From the NCBI GenBank assembly GCA_050953105.1, contig JBMNMA010000007.1:124001-188000 (forward strand): a stretch of 64,000 bases of DNA. The letters are read 5' to 3'. Each line of letters starts with the position of its first letter. Position 1 is the first letter of the stretch. Positions 54,112 to 63,483 of the stretch are shown here, in pieces. Both the position numbers and the translations under genes were made by a program. Source of the DNA: UBA1206 sp050953105 (GTDB taxonomy: Bacteria; Bacillota; Clostridia; Oscillospirales; CAG-382). The notes beneath the pieces are model-generated. The model was not told the DNA's origin, did no database searches, and worked only from the letters and a program-made list of their open reading frames with translations.

Positions 54112-57000
54112 ATGGCTAAAAGACATTTGTATTCACGGGTCCCGGCAAAGGCAAGCATGTATCAGTTAACCGACGGTTATGATACCTTCGCCCGTTCCGG
54201 CGGCCTTGACAAAGATTTTATATTTTCAGAAATGGGAAGGCTTTTCGAGTATTCCCCAGGCAAAGCCGAAAGCGGCATGATACTCGACGGTGTTCTTCCT
54301 CCTACCTATGCCAGCCTTCGCACTCCGGGAGGAGATATTGTGCACTCCTGTATAACCTACCTCCCCAGGGATTTCACCGGCGAACGTTATGCCGTTATGA
54401 TAAATTCCCTTGTCCTTGACAAGGATGAAAAGCAGGAAGTATACACAAAAAAAGAGGCAGCCTATTTCAACCCCGGATTGTTTGACGAAAAAATATCCGA
54501 CTTTAAAATAACCTCCGCCGATTATGCCCCCATAACCGACTACCCCGAAACCAGATACGAAACAGCTCCATTAAAAGATATTTCCCAAATAGTCGGTGAA
54601 TATGACGAAAGGGTAATAAAGCGGTTGCTGTTTGCTCTTATATATGTAACGTCATATAAAAACAAATACGTGTTTATCGCCCCCGTAATGCCGGCGGAAG
54701 AGCTTTCCCAATGGGGACTTGAGCTTATTAACGCTCTTATGCAGCTTTTCCCCGCCTTTGTCAGGGAGCGGCTGTCCTATATAACCTTTATAACCGAATA
54801 CAAAAAGATGAACTGCTTTAACGTCAAGTTTGTCCACTCGGACGATATTCAAACCGCCGGCAAGGGATTTATCTTCGACATGACACCAAGCAAGGCGGAC
54901 AACATAAAGGACAGCGAATACAAGGAATGCGAAAGCGAAATCAACTTTTTGTATGAGCTTTGCGAAAACAAGACAAAGAGGGACGCATGGACATCATTTT
55001 GCGATAATATTTCATTAAATGATGATAATTACGAAAAGCCCTCACTTAATGCTTTCTGCGATCTGGTGCTGCTGTTCAAGCAGGCCCGCTACGAGGGAGA
55101 GCCGGAGGAAAATGACCTTGTAGCCAACGATAACGCCTGTTTTAAGCTTATTTCCACCTACCAAAGCCACAGAAACGTCCTTGAATTAAAGGACAGACTT
55201 AATATTCTGGCACCGCTTATTTCAAGATACTGCCGCACCCGGGCTGCCATACCCGCAAATATTTTTAGTAGAATAACCAAGCTTTATCCTAAAGAACCTG
55301 AGGAATGCCGGGTTGTTATAATGGACGGCTTGCTTGAGCTTATCCATACCGACGCCATGCGGGAAAAGCTGTTTTCCTTTATTAAAAGCGTCTTTGACGG
55401 CGAAAACGCCGAAAGACGGGAAATTATATGCGAAAATCTGTCAAGGGTTTTTTACGGCGGCTTTCTGCAGGAGCAGATTTTAACATTATTCGACACCGCC
55501 TTTGAAAAAGAAACCTACCAAAGCAAAACCAACATTATATCAAAGCTCCTACTTTCCATACGCACAGAGGGAATACGGGATAAGGTGTTTGAATTTTTAA
55601 AAGCCCACCGGGACCACATGACCGAGGACCACCGGAATTTGGTTTATTCCGCTTTGGTTGACGCAATTCCGTTTAAGGACAAGACCGCGTCAATGGCCGT
55701 TGAGGTTATCGACCATTACACCCAAATCGAGTCACCGGCCGCCCAGAACGAGATAGTGTATGAGCTTTACGCTATGCTTGAGGAGGACGACTCTGTTGCA
55801 GGTGTCCTTGTTACCGACAGCGATATTTCCCGCAAAGGCCCCGTTTCACTGGGAATAATTAAAAAAATCGTCAGAAAAAACGCTAAGAAAAAGCTTTTCA
55901 CTCTAATGCTTTCCCGCCTTGCGGGGCAAAAGCTTTACGGAATTGCCAACGCCGTGGAAGGGGTGTGGCTGTTTGACGAAACCGACAGCGAGGGAATTAA
56001 CAAGGCATTGTCCGACAAGCTTAGAATATTGTTTGAGGAAGCAGGGCAAAACACAACCCTTGAGGATATGATAACGCTTCATAAACGCCTTACGGAATCC
56101 CCCCTAAACAAGGGCGATTTCAGACAGGGGGTGTATAAAAAGCTATGTCTGTCCTTCCTTTATCCGCTGATGGGAGAAAGGTATATAAAAGCCCTTGACC
56201 CAAGGCAGTATGCCAAACCCATATCCTATTATGCCGGCTTTGCTTTGACCACAGAGGGAATATCCTCCTTTGCCGGTGTTAAGACGGTTATTCAGTTTGC
56301 CGACCTTGTAAAGGCCATAAACGACCTAAAACCGGTGGATGCACTGGATATAGTGTTTAAGCTTGAAATACCGCCTGAGCTTGTTCAGCCTGCCTTATAC
56401 CGGCTTAAAGCGGAATGCAAGGGAGTGTTTGAGCTTTCGGCAAATTCAAACTCTGCTCAGGTGGTTGATGTCTGCTCGTCGGGCTGTTATGCCGTTGCTA
56501 CTGCGGCTGCGGAATATATCGAGCATAAGCGGATAAATATGCCACGGCTGTTTGACGAAAACCTGAAGGTTTTGGAAAAACGCCTTCAGGACGACTTGAA
56601 TAAAGCCGAAGATCCCCCTAAAAACTTCAAAAAAGCGTCACTTGAGGCCCACGACACGGCTTTGGTAAAATCCCTTGAGGGTTTGACACGGTTTTGCGCC
56701 AATGTGTGCAAAACCCGGTTAGATGAAATGGCAAAGCAGAAGCTGTGCTACGCCCATATAAGCGACCTTGACTATATTCTGGTGGATTTGTTTAACAGCC
56801 ATTTCAAGTCACTTAAAAAGGAAGTGATGGGGTTAAGCCATCACCTGCGGGCGACAGATGCCATTATCGCCGAAAAGGTAAAGAATAATTACGGTAAAAA
56901 GTCACTTCCCGAACGGGATGATACCGCAACTCCCACTTCATCAGCCACAACTGCATCACAAAAATCCAAGGGATTTAGTCTATTTAAAAGAAATAAATAA
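54112..57000 (+). CDS. Large cytosolic protein, unknown (weak GAP1-like N-terminus)
   Basis: The 962-residue protein has an N-terminal domain (about 1-260) with LTDGYDTFARSGGLD and a GERYAVMINSLVL segment. This faintly resembles the GTPase-associated GAP1-N2 domain described in bacterial conflict systems. About 350-880 is alpha-helical and repetitive, in the manner of HEAT-type repeats. The tail is low complexity with Ser/Thr and Lys. No GTPase gene is adjacent, so the GAP1 link is weak. It ends the operon at a terminator. Confidence 0.5.
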   Translation: MAKRHLYSRVPAKASMYQLTDGYDTFARSGGLDKDFIFSEMGRLFEYSPGKAESGMILDGVLPPTYASLRTPGGDIVHSCITYLPRDFTGERYAVMINSLVLDKDEKQEVYTKKEAAYFNPGLFDEKISDFKITSADYAPITDYPETRYETAPLKDISQIVGEYDERVIKRLLFALIYVTSYKNKYVFIAPVMPAEELSQWGLELINALMQLFPAFVRERLSYITFITEYKKMNCFNVKFVHSDDIQTAGKGFIFDMTPSKADNIKDSEYKECESEINFLYELCENKTKRDAWTSFCDNISLNDDNYEKPSLNAFCDLVLLFKQARYEGEPEENDLVANDNACFKLISTYQSHRNVLELKDRLNILAPLISRYCRTRAAIPANIFSRITKLYPKEPEECRVVIMDGLLELIHTDAMREKLFSFIKSVFDGENAERREIICENLSRVFYGGFLQEQILTLFDTAFEKETYQSKTNIISKLLLSIRTEGIRDKVFEFLKAHRDHMTEDHRNLVYSALVDAIPFKDKTASMAVEVIDHYTQIESPAAQNEIVYELYAMLEEDDSVAGVLVTDSDISRKGPVSLGIIKKIVRKNAKKKLFTLMLSRLAGQKLYGIANAVEGVWLFDETDSEGINKALSDKLRILFEEAGQNTTLEDMITLHKRLTESPLNKGDFRQGVYKKLCLSFLYPLMGERYIKALDPRQYAKPISYYAGFALTTEGISSFAGVKTVIQFADLVKAINDLKPVDALDIVFKLEIPPELVQPALYRLKAECKGVFELSANSNSAQVVDVCSSGCYAVATAAAEYIEHKRINMPRLFDENLKVLEKRLQDDLNKAEDPPKNFKKASLEAHDTALVKSLEGLTRFCANVCKTRLDEMAKQKLCYAHISDLDYILVDLFNSHFKSLKKEVMGLSHHLRATDAIIAEKVKNNYGKKSLPERDDTATPTSSATTASQKSKGFSLFKRNK

Positions 57001-57004
57001 TAAA

Positions 57005-57035
57005 AACGGCATCCGTTAAAATGGATGCTGTTTTT
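57005..57035 (+). terminator. Terminator of the pilus operon
   Basis: ACGGCATCC pairs with GGATGCTGT (one G-T pair) around an eight-base loop, followed by a T-run. Confidence 0.8.
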
Positions 57036-57049
57036 ACATATTGGAGGGT

Positions 57050-57081
57050 AAAAAAACAACCAACCCGGTGGGGTTGGTTGT
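57050..57081 (-). terminator. Terminator of the gene at 57087-57761
   Basis: ACAACCAACCC pairs with GGGTTGGTTGT around a four-base loop, with a T-run on the minus strand. Confidence 0.85.
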
Positions 57082-57086
57082 ATGAT

Positions 57087-57761
57087 TTAATATAAAATAT
57101 CGTAATCGTCGCTTATTGAATTGAGCAGAGTATCATACTCGTCCATTATTGTTTTGCAATAGGTTTCTATCTTGCTTGTGAGGTCAGAAATCTGCTCCAT
57201 ATATTTGGTGTAATAGGTATCGTAATCGTTGGCGTTAACCATTTTAATAAGAGACTTAGTCCTTGCCAGCAGTTCATTGGATGAATTCTTAAGTGAAGAA
57301 AACATGCTGGAAAGATTATTGTATTTCGTCCGGTAGGAGGACGTTGAGGAAATATTATATTTTGTAAGCAGCTTTTGATACTTGCTAAGGATTTCGTCCA
57401 TGGTTGAATATGCCGAATTAAGGGTGCGGTCGGCATAGTGGTCAATATAGGTCAAGGCGTCGGTAATCGAGGTGGTGGAGTTCATAAGCGCCTTTATAAG
57501 CGCACCCTGAGTTACCTGGATTGTGGTAAAGGGCAGGGTGGACACAATATCCTTGCTTTCGTAATACAAGTGAAGCAGCGACAGCTTAAACTGTATGGAT
57601 GAGTTTGTGTCGGTGGCAGGCAGCACGGATGTGTCCCCGCTTGTGTCGGCATTGTCGGACGAAGCAGAAAAGCCGGAAATTACAATAACCGACAAAACCA
57701 CGCATATTACAAGCAGAACGGCACATACGGCAGTGAGTATTCGGGTAGGATTTTTCATCAT
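57087..57761 (-). CDS. Membrane-anchored coiled-coil protein, unknown
   Basis: The 224-residue protein has a transmembrane helix at about residues 8-30, then a Ser/Thr/Asp linker and a long helical region with repeated Leu/Ile spacing (about 60-215). It is likely exported and held by its N-terminal helix. AGGTG precedes a double-ATG start. No domain is recognised. Confidence 0.6.
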   Translation of the reverse strand: MMKNPTRILTAVCAVLLVICVVLSVIVISGFSASSDNADTSGDTSVLPATDTNSSIQFKLSLLHLYYESKDIVSTLPFTTIQVTQGALIKALMNSTTSITDALTYIDHYADRTLNSAYSTMDEILSKYQKLLTKYNISSTSSYRTKYNNLSSMFSSLKNSSNELLARTKSLIKMVNANDYDTYYTKYMEQISDLTSKIETYCKTIMDEYDTLLNSISDDYDILY

Positions 57762-57790
57762 TTAATCACCTTATAGTAAAATGCGGGCAA

Positions 57791-58777
57791 TTAAGCCATT
57801 TTTTCAAGCATTTCCTTGGTAACCTCGCCCCTCATGGGTTTTCCGTTTAAGAAATTTTCAACCTCCTGGCACACAAACAGTCCTATCCGCCTTAAGCCGT
57901 TATTGGCAAGTCCCGCCAGATGTGGGGTGGCAATAACGTTAGACAGGGTAAACAGTTTATGGTCCTTGGCAGGGGGTTCGGGGTCAAAGACGTCTAAGCA
58001 GGCATATTTAAGATTGCCGGCGGCCATAAATTCATACAGGGCGTTTTCGTCAATAAGAGTCCCCCGGGCGGTGTTGATAAGCACCGCATCTTTTTTCATA
58101 AGGGAAAGGGTTTTGGAATTGAACATATGGTTTGTGGCGGGGATGGAGGGGGCATGAATGGAAACCACGTCACAGTTGGCTAAAATCCATTCAAAATCCG
58201 CCTTTTCCGCCCCAAGCTCGGCCATGGCCGAACTGTCCACAAAGGGGTCGTAGCAGTAGACGTCAACATAAAAGTTTCTAAGCAGTCTTATGTAATGCTT
58301 TCCCGCCCAGCCGAAGCCGATGACGCCGATTTTAAGGTCAAACAGCTCTCTTATGTTCTCCTTACCCTCGTTCCAGCCGCCATTGTGGAGGGAGGTGTTG
58401 AGGTTGTAGAAGTTCTTGCAGGCGGAAATGGTAAAGCCGAGAGCCGTTTCGGCAACACCCTCACCGAGAGGGCAGGCGCAGGACAGCACCCGGACACCCT
58501 TTTCCCACAGCTCGTCCGAAACCACCGGCTTTACGCTGCCGGCAGCGTGGGCGACAAGCTTAAGGTCAGGGCATACCGAAAGGATTTCACCGTCAATGGC
58601 GGTGTTCCCCCAGGAGGTTATGGCAATATCCGCTCCCTCAATGGTTTTCATGACGCTTTCTTTGCCGGTGCCCCCGGTATTTAAGGTCACTTCGCCGAGA
58701 GAGGAGAAGAAATCGATGGCCTTTTGGTTAATAACCATGTTTCTGGTGGACGGGCTCATTATAAACGCAGTTTTCAT
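57791..58777 (-). CDS. D-isomer-specific 2-hydroxyacid dehydrogenase
   Basis: The 328-residue enzyme has the NAD-binding motif IGVIGFGWAGKHYIRLL, the catalytic Arg in NTARGTLIDE, the Glu in DPEPP and the His in ATPHLAGL. Substrates could be a glyoxylate, hydroxypyruvate or another D-2-hydroxy acid; phosphoglycerate dehydrogenase is less likely without serC nearby. GGAGG precedes the ATG. It is 62 bases downstream of the enolase-superfamily gene. Confidence 0.88.
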   Translation of the reverse strand: MKTAFIMSPSTRNMVINQKAIDFFSSLGEVTLNTGGTGKESVMKTIEGADIAITSWGNTAIDGEILSVCPDLKLVAHAAGSVKPVVSDELWEKGVRVLSCACPLGEGVAETALGFTISACKNFYNLNTSLHNGGWNEGKENIRELFDLKIGVIGFGWAGKHYIRLLRNFYVDVYCYDPFVDSSAMAELGAEKADFEWILANCDVVSIHAPSIPATNHMFNSKTLSLMKKDAVLINTARGTLIDENALYEFMAAGNLKYACLDVFDPEPPAKDHKLFTLSNVIATPHLAGLANNGLRRIGLFVCQEVENFLNGKPMRGEVTKEMLEKMA

Positions 58778-58839
58778 AATAACCTCCGGTAGTTACCCTT
58801 AATATACAATATAATGACAAAAAATGCAAGGCTATTTTA

Positions 58840-60153
58840 TTAAATTTCAGCTTTTACCAAACTAAAATAACCGTTGCTGCCAAACAGCAGGCTTGATTTT
58901 TCGTAAAATTCCCTGTCGCAGACAAAGCAGCCATTGGTGACGCCCTTATATTCCATGCCACGGGGAAGAAGTTTTGTCTGCTCGTCCCAGGTAAGGTAGT
59001 TTTCATCCCCGTTTACCTCCACGCAGCCGGTGGTCATTGTGGAAAGGGGAGAAATGCGGCTGGCAAACTGCTTGTTCCATTCGGCAAGATAGGGGTTGAC
59101 CGTCAGGTCGGCGCAAAGGCAATCGCCCCCTGCCGCCTTCATGGCAGATGCCATTTTAAAGGACACCGACAAGGTTTTTGCTATGGGTTTCAACGCCACC
59201 GCCCTAAAGCCCTGCTTTATGCGGTGTTGCAAATCCTCCACCGAATGGGCTGATTCGTCGGCATTTATGGTAACGGGGAAGTCGCCTACAAAAATGTCCC
59301 GGTTTTCTAATGTTTCCTCGTCAAAGGGTTCTTCGATTAGCGCCACCCGGTCAAGGATTTTATTTTTATCCATAAAATCCACAAGCTCATAAAGCAAATC
59401 CTTGGTGTCATATCTGCCGTTGGCATCAAGATAGTAGGCGATTTTTCCGTTTTTGGTAAGGTCGGTTTGATATTCTTCAGAAATTTTGTGTATCTGCATT
59501 ATGCGGTTTTTATCCCATTCAACCATAGACCGCATATCGGCGTTATGGGATGATTTATCGACACTGTTGCCTATTTTAATTTTCAAAATTCCTGTTTTAC
59601 CGTCAAGAATGCGTTTTATTTCATTTTCGCTGACATTATAGCTTATAAGGGGAATGCGGGCCAGCTTTTCATGCCGGCAGCTTAAGGCGTCCTTGGCAAA
59701 TTGAGGGATAATGCCGTCAAAGTCATTTATTCCGTTTTCTTTGGCATAAAGCGACCACAGGGCAATATCAATCCCCACCAGGGAATTTAATAAAAAGGTT
59801 GTCTTAACCTTTCTTTTGCATATAAAATCGGCATATTCCCTAAGGGGGGGAAGTATTTCGTCAAGGAGAATATCCGGCGTATAAAAGGATTTGCCCTTAA
59901 TTAGTTCAAGGGCAAAGCTTGTGGTTTGATACATTAGGGTGTTTGATTCGTCGGAGGAATGTTCGGCAAAAACGTCGCCGTCCGACCACAACACGCTTTG
60001 TGTTGCGGGGCAGACGGCGGTATGATTTCCGGTTTTTATTACGCACACCGACTGCCACAGTTGGTCAATATGCTGCCCCTTGAAGCCGAAGGGTTTTTTA
60101 AGCTTTTCTTTTATAAGAAAAAGGGAAGTGTCCTCAATGGTTACCAGTTTCAT
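58840..60153 (-). CDS. Enolase-superfamily enzyme (mandelate racemase/muconate cycloisomerase group)
   Basis: The 437-residue protein has the superfamily pattern: Lys191/Lys193 in GILKIKIGN, Asp243 in YYLDANGRY, Glu274 in LIEEPF, Asp299 in NADESAHS and Lys322 in ALKPIAK. It would open an alpha-proton by base catalysis, but the substrate is not clear. Its first 20 bases overlap the coaD 3' end. Paired with the D-hydroxyacid dehydrogenase, it may act on a sugar acid. Confidence 0.8.
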   Translation of the reverse strand: MKLVTIEDTSLFLIKEKLKKPFGFKGQHIDQLWQSVCVIKTGNHTAVCPATQSVLWSDGDVFAEHSSDESNTLMYQTTSFALELIKGKSFYTPDILLDEILPPLREYADFICKRKVKTTFLLNSLVGIDIALWSLYAKENGINDFDGIIPQFAKDALSCRHEKLARIPLISYNVSENEIKRILDGKTGILKIKIGNSVDKSSHNADMRSMVEWDKNRIMQIHKISEEYQTDLTKNGKIAYYLDANGRYDTKDLLYELVDFMDKNKILDRVALIEEPFDEETLENRDIFVGDFPVTINADESAHSVEDLQHRIKQGFRAVALKPIAKTLSVSFKMASAMKAAGGDCLCADLTVNPYLAEWNKQFASRISPLSTMTTGCVEVNGDENYLTWDEQTKLLPRGMEYKGVTNGCFVCDREFYEKSSLLFGSNGYFSLVKAEI

Positions 60154-60607
60154 TTTTAATTATCTCCAGTGCTTTTTGTGGGACATACTTGTCGTAGGGC
60201 CTGCCGTAAATGATAAGCTCCCGCACGAAGGTGGAGGATATATAGGCATATTCCTTCCTTGCGGCAAGGAGGACGGTTTCCACACCCTCAAGCTCAAAAT
60301 TTATATCAGACAGCATTTTTTCATAGTCAAAGTCGGTAGTTCCCCTGACACCCCGCACAATAACACCGTCAACGCTTTTGACAAATTCCGACACAAGGCC
60401 GTCTATGCGCCTAACCTCCACTTTGGGGTTGTCCTCAAACACCGCCTTAACGCTGTCAAAGCGGGTTTGGTCAGAAAGGTAGTTACGCTTGACGGTGTTG
60501 TTTGTAACCGCCACAATAACCTTGTCAAAAAGCGCCGACGCCCGGTTTATAATGTCCACATGGCCTATGGTAATGGGATCAAAGGTGCCGGTGATAACGG
60601 CTGTCAT
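60134..60607 (-). CDS. coaD: Phosphopantetheine adenylyltransferase
   Basis: CoaD makes dephospho-CoA from 4'-phosphopantetheine and ATP. The 157-residue protein has the nucleotidyl-transferase motif TGTFDPITIGH at the start and ISSTFVREL near the end. Length and motifs are standard. It lies 22 bases after rsmD, an arrangement typical of Firmicutes. Confidence 0.96.
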   Translation of the reverse strand: MTAVITGTFDPITIGHVDIINRASALFDKVIVAVTNNTVKRNYLSDQTRFDSVKAVFEDNPKVEVRRIDGLVSEFVKSVDGVIVRGVRGTTDFDYEKMLSDINFELEGVETVLLAARKEYAYISSTFVRELIIYGRPYDKYVPQKALEIIKNETGNH

Positions 60608-60629
60608 GATGCCACGTCCTTTCGGAAAA

Positions 60630-61163
60630 TTAAAATCTCAGTATGGTTATATGAACCCTGCCGTAGCGGTAGGTACGGCATTCTTTGACATTGGGGGATA
60701 CGGGAATTCCCTCTACACCCGACTCGCATACTATTATGGCATCCTCGGCGAGTATATCTGCGGCGTAAATGCGCTCAAGCACCTCGTCAATAAAGCCGGC
60801 CTTGTAGGGCGGATCAAGGAAAATCAGGGAAAACTTGTCCTTTGTCCGCTTTAAAAAGTCCTTCCAGTCATTGTTCAAAATAATGCACTTGTCCATTAAT
60901 TTGGTTTTTTGGGCGTTTTGCTTTATAATTTCAACAGCCCCTCTGTCGTTGTCTACAATGGTGGCCTTTTTTGCACCCCGTGACAAAGCCTCCAGCGCAA
61001 GCTGGCCGGAGCCGCCGAACAGGTCAAGCACGTTTCTGTCGAAAATATCAAACTGAATTGCCGAAAAAATGGCTTCTTTCACCTTTTCGGTGGTGGGGCG
61101 GGTATGCTCCCCTTCAAGGGTAACAAGCCTCGTTCCCCGGGCAATACCTGTAATTATTCTCAT
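60630..61163 (-). CDS. rsmD: 16S rRNA (guanine966-N2)-methyltransferase RsmD
   Basis: The 177-residue methyltransferase has SAM motif LDLFGGSGQLALEALSRGA and the catalytic FLDPPY. It overlaps the uvrC stop by four bases (ATGA type), making a coupled uvrC-rsmD-coaD run. Confidence 0.95.
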   Translation of the reverse strand: MRIITGIARGTRLVTLEGEHTRPTTEKVKEAIFSAIQFDIFDRNVLDLFGGSGQLALEALSRGAKKATIVDNDRGAVEIIKQNAQKTKLMDKCIILNNDWKDFLKRTKDKFSLIFLDPPYKAGFIDEVLERIYAADILAEDAIIVCESGVEGIPVSPNVKECRTYRYGRVHITILRF

Positions 61164-62983
61164 TTTGTATTATCCTTTTCTGTGTTGAAATAGTTGAAAA
61201 TGGCTTCTGCCGTGGCTTTGGGTAAACCCTTGATGGCAATAAGCTCCTCCAGGGTGGCGTTTTTTATACCCTTTAAGCCGGAAAAGTGAAGCAGCAGCTT
61301 TTGCGAAAGCTTTACTCCCACTCCGGGGATTTCGGTAAGGGAGGAGGTGGTCAATGTTTTCCTTCGCTTTTTATCCATCTTGCCGAAGGCGGTTTCGTGA
61401 ACCTCCTCCTGAAATTTATAAAAGAAATTAAATAAATCCTGCCTTTTATTTAAGCTTATTTCGTTTTCACCGTCGGTCAGGGTGCGGGTTTTGTGATGTT
61501 CGTCCTTTATCATGCCGAAAACGGGAATATCAAGCCCTTTTTCATAAATAAGGCTCTTTATAACGTTGACATGGCCTTGGCCGCCGTCAACCAGAATCAA
61601 ATCGGGATATTCCCAGTCCCCGTCGGTGTGGTTTAGCCGCCGTTCAATGCCTTCCCGCATGGAGGAGTAGTCGTCCCTGCCATCCACATATTTCATATTG
61701 AAGGAGCGGTATTTTTTCTTTACAAACCTGCCTTCTTCCCATACCGCCATGCCGCAGACGATATGCTCGTCCCCGTGGTTGGAAACGTCATAGCCCTCTA
61801 TACGCTTCGGCACCACCTCAAGTTTAAGAAAAGAGGCAAGTGAAAGGGCAAATTTTTCGGCTTTGCTTTCTTTTTCCCGCTGGTGGAGTATAAGCTCCCG
61901 GGCATTTGCTACGGCAAGATCGGTAAGGTTTTTCTTTTCACCCTTTTTGGGGGTGGTAACGTTTATTTTATGGCTGTCGGACAAGCCTTCTGATATTAAC
62001 TGCCTGTCCTCGGGCAAAAGATCGAAATCGATTAATATATTGTCGGGAACAAAACCCCGGAGCGAATAAAATCTGAAAAGCAGGGAGGTAAGGGAGGAGG
62101 AATCTATAAGCTCCTCTTTGCCGAAAAACATACATTCCCGGTCGGATATAATGCCGTTTCTTACGAAAAAGACGTTTATTGCCGTTCCCAGCTCGTCGGA
62201 GTAGATGCCGAAAACGTCGGCGTTGAAATTTTCGTCCGCCACAATGTGCTGCTTTTCGCTTATGGTCTTTACCGAATTTATTATGTCCCGTATCTTTGCG
62301 GCTTTTTCAAATTCAAGATTTTCGGCAAAATCGGTCATTTTGCCTTCAAGGGTTTTCAAAAGCTTTGAATAATCCCCTTTTAAAAATGATACGGCGTCGG
62401 AGATGGTGGCGTTGTAATCCTCCTTTGACACCTGCCCCTTAATGCAAAGCCCCATGCACTGGTTTATATGAAAATTAAGGCAGGGCCTGCCTTTGCCAAT
62501 ATCCTTGGGAAACTGCCGGTTGCAGGTGGGAAGGCGGAAAGCCTTTCTTGCGGCACCGAGTATCGAATATGCCACCGTTACCGATGAATAGGGGCCGAAA
62601 TATTTTGAAGATTGGTTTTTCCGTTCATGGGCAACGGAAAGCAGGGGAAAATCCCCGCTTGTAAGCTCGATATAGGGGTATCCCCTGGAATCTTTTAGCT
62701 TAATATTATAGCGGGGCATGTATTGCTTTATAAACTGGTTTTCAAGAATAAGCGCCTCAATATTGGAATTGGTGTGGTAAACCTCAAATGAGGAAACCGA
62801 ATTTACCATATGCTCGGTTTTTACCGAATGCTTGGAATAAGGCGCAAAATAGCTTGACACCCGGTGACGCAGGGCCTTTGATTTGCCCACATAAATAACC
62901 GTCCCCGACTGGTTTTTCATTATATAAACCCCCGGTGTGGCCGGGAGTGTTTTGGCCTGTTCAAACAGTATTTCTCTAGTCAT
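61160..62983 (-). CDS. uvrC: Excinuclease ABC subunit C
   Basis: UvrC makes both incisions in nucleotide excision repair. The 607-residue protein has the GIY-YIG nuclease at the start (GVYIMKNQSGTVIYVGKSK), the UVR motif (EFEKAAKIRDII-type, about residue 215), the RNase H-like C-terminal nuclease and two helix-hairpin-helix segments at the end. The ribosome site (GAAAG) is weak. It is full length. Confidence 0.97.
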   Translation of the reverse strand: MTREILFEQAKTLPATPGVYIMKNQSGTVIYVGKSKALRHRVSSYFAPYSKHSVKTEHMVNSVSSFEVYHTNSNIEALILENQFIKQYMPRYNIKLKDSRGYPYIELTSGDFPLLSVAHERKNQSSKYFGPYSSVTVAYSILGAARKAFRLPTCNRQFPKDIGKGRPCLNFHINQCMGLCIKGQVSKEDYNATISDAVSFLKGDYSKLLKTLEGKMTDFAENLEFEKAAKIRDIINSVKTISEKQHIVADENFNADVFGIYSDELGTAINVFFVRNGIISDRECMFFGKEELIDSSSLTSLLFRFYSLRGFVPDNILIDFDLLPEDRQLISEGLSDSHKINVTTPKKGEKKNLTDLAVANARELILHQREKESKAEKFALSLASFLKLEVVPKRIEGYDVSNHGDEHIVCGMAVWEEGRFVKKKYRSFNMKYVDGRDDYSSMREGIERRLNHTDGDWEYPDLILVDGGQGHVNVIKSLIYEKGLDIPVFGMIKDEHHKTRTLTDGENEISLNKRQDLFNFFYKFQEEVHETAFGKMDKKRRKTLTTSSLTEIPGVGVKLSQKLLLHFSGLKGIKNATLEELIAIKGLPKATAEAIFNYFNTEKDNTK

Positions 62984-63064
62984 TTGTAAATACTTTCAGA
63001 TTCTGATAAAAAAGCCCTGAACTCATTGCCCTATGAGCCCAAGGCGACAATATGGTATTGATTA

Positions 63065-63322
63065 TTACTCAATGCTTAATATCAGGTCGACAAGCCCTTC
63101 CACGGTTTCAGCTTCGTCCTCGCCTTCGGCGATAATGGTAACCGTGTCGCCCTTTTTTATTCCGAGAGAAAGTACGCCCAGCAGGCTCTTGGCGTTGGCG
63201 CGTCTGTCGTTATTTTCAATCCATATGGAAGATTTGTAGGTATTTGCCTTCTGTATGAAGAAGGTAGCGGGTCTTGCTCTAAGTCCCACCGCATTTTGCA
63301 CTGTAATGGTTTTTGTAAACAT
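63065..63322 (-). CDS. HPr-like protein lacking the catalytic histidine (Crh-like)
   Basis: This 85-residue protein has the full HPr fold and length, and Ser46 is present in AKSLLGVLSLGI, the site phosphorylated by HPr kinase. The PTS phosphocarrier residue His15 is replaced by Arg15 in GLRARPA (codon AGA). It therefore cannot pass phosphate to PTS sugars, but could act in catabolite control like Bacillus Crh, where His15 is Gln. The ATG at 63322 has AAGGAG ahead; one eight codons upstream is weaker. It has its own promoter with an inverted repeat. Confidence 0.9.
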   Translation of the reverse strand: MFTKTITVQNAVGLRARPATFFIQKANTYKSSIWIENNDRRANAKSLLGVLSLGIKKGDTVTIIAEGEDEAETVEGLVDLILSIE

Positions 63323-63369
63323 ATCCGACTCCTTTTTAAGGGGCAAAACCCCTAAAAGTGCTTTGATTT

Positions 63370-63398
63370 ATTATATCAAATAGTATATAATAAATCAA
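63370..63398 (-). promoter_or_regulatory. Promoter of the HPr-like gene with overlapping inverted repeat
   Basis: TTGATT and TATAAT are 17 bases apart on the minus strand. A perfect 12-base inverted repeat (63365-63376 and 63385-63396) covers both elements and the spacer, a good operator candidate. A smaller GGGG-CCCC hairpin lies in the leader at 63341-63353. Confidence 0.65.
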
Positions 63399-63483
63399 TA
63401 GCGTTTATTTGATAAAAATTACGAAAAACTGACTTAGCCTTTGTGCAATATAATCAATGGTTTTTGAACGAAAATTTATAATT

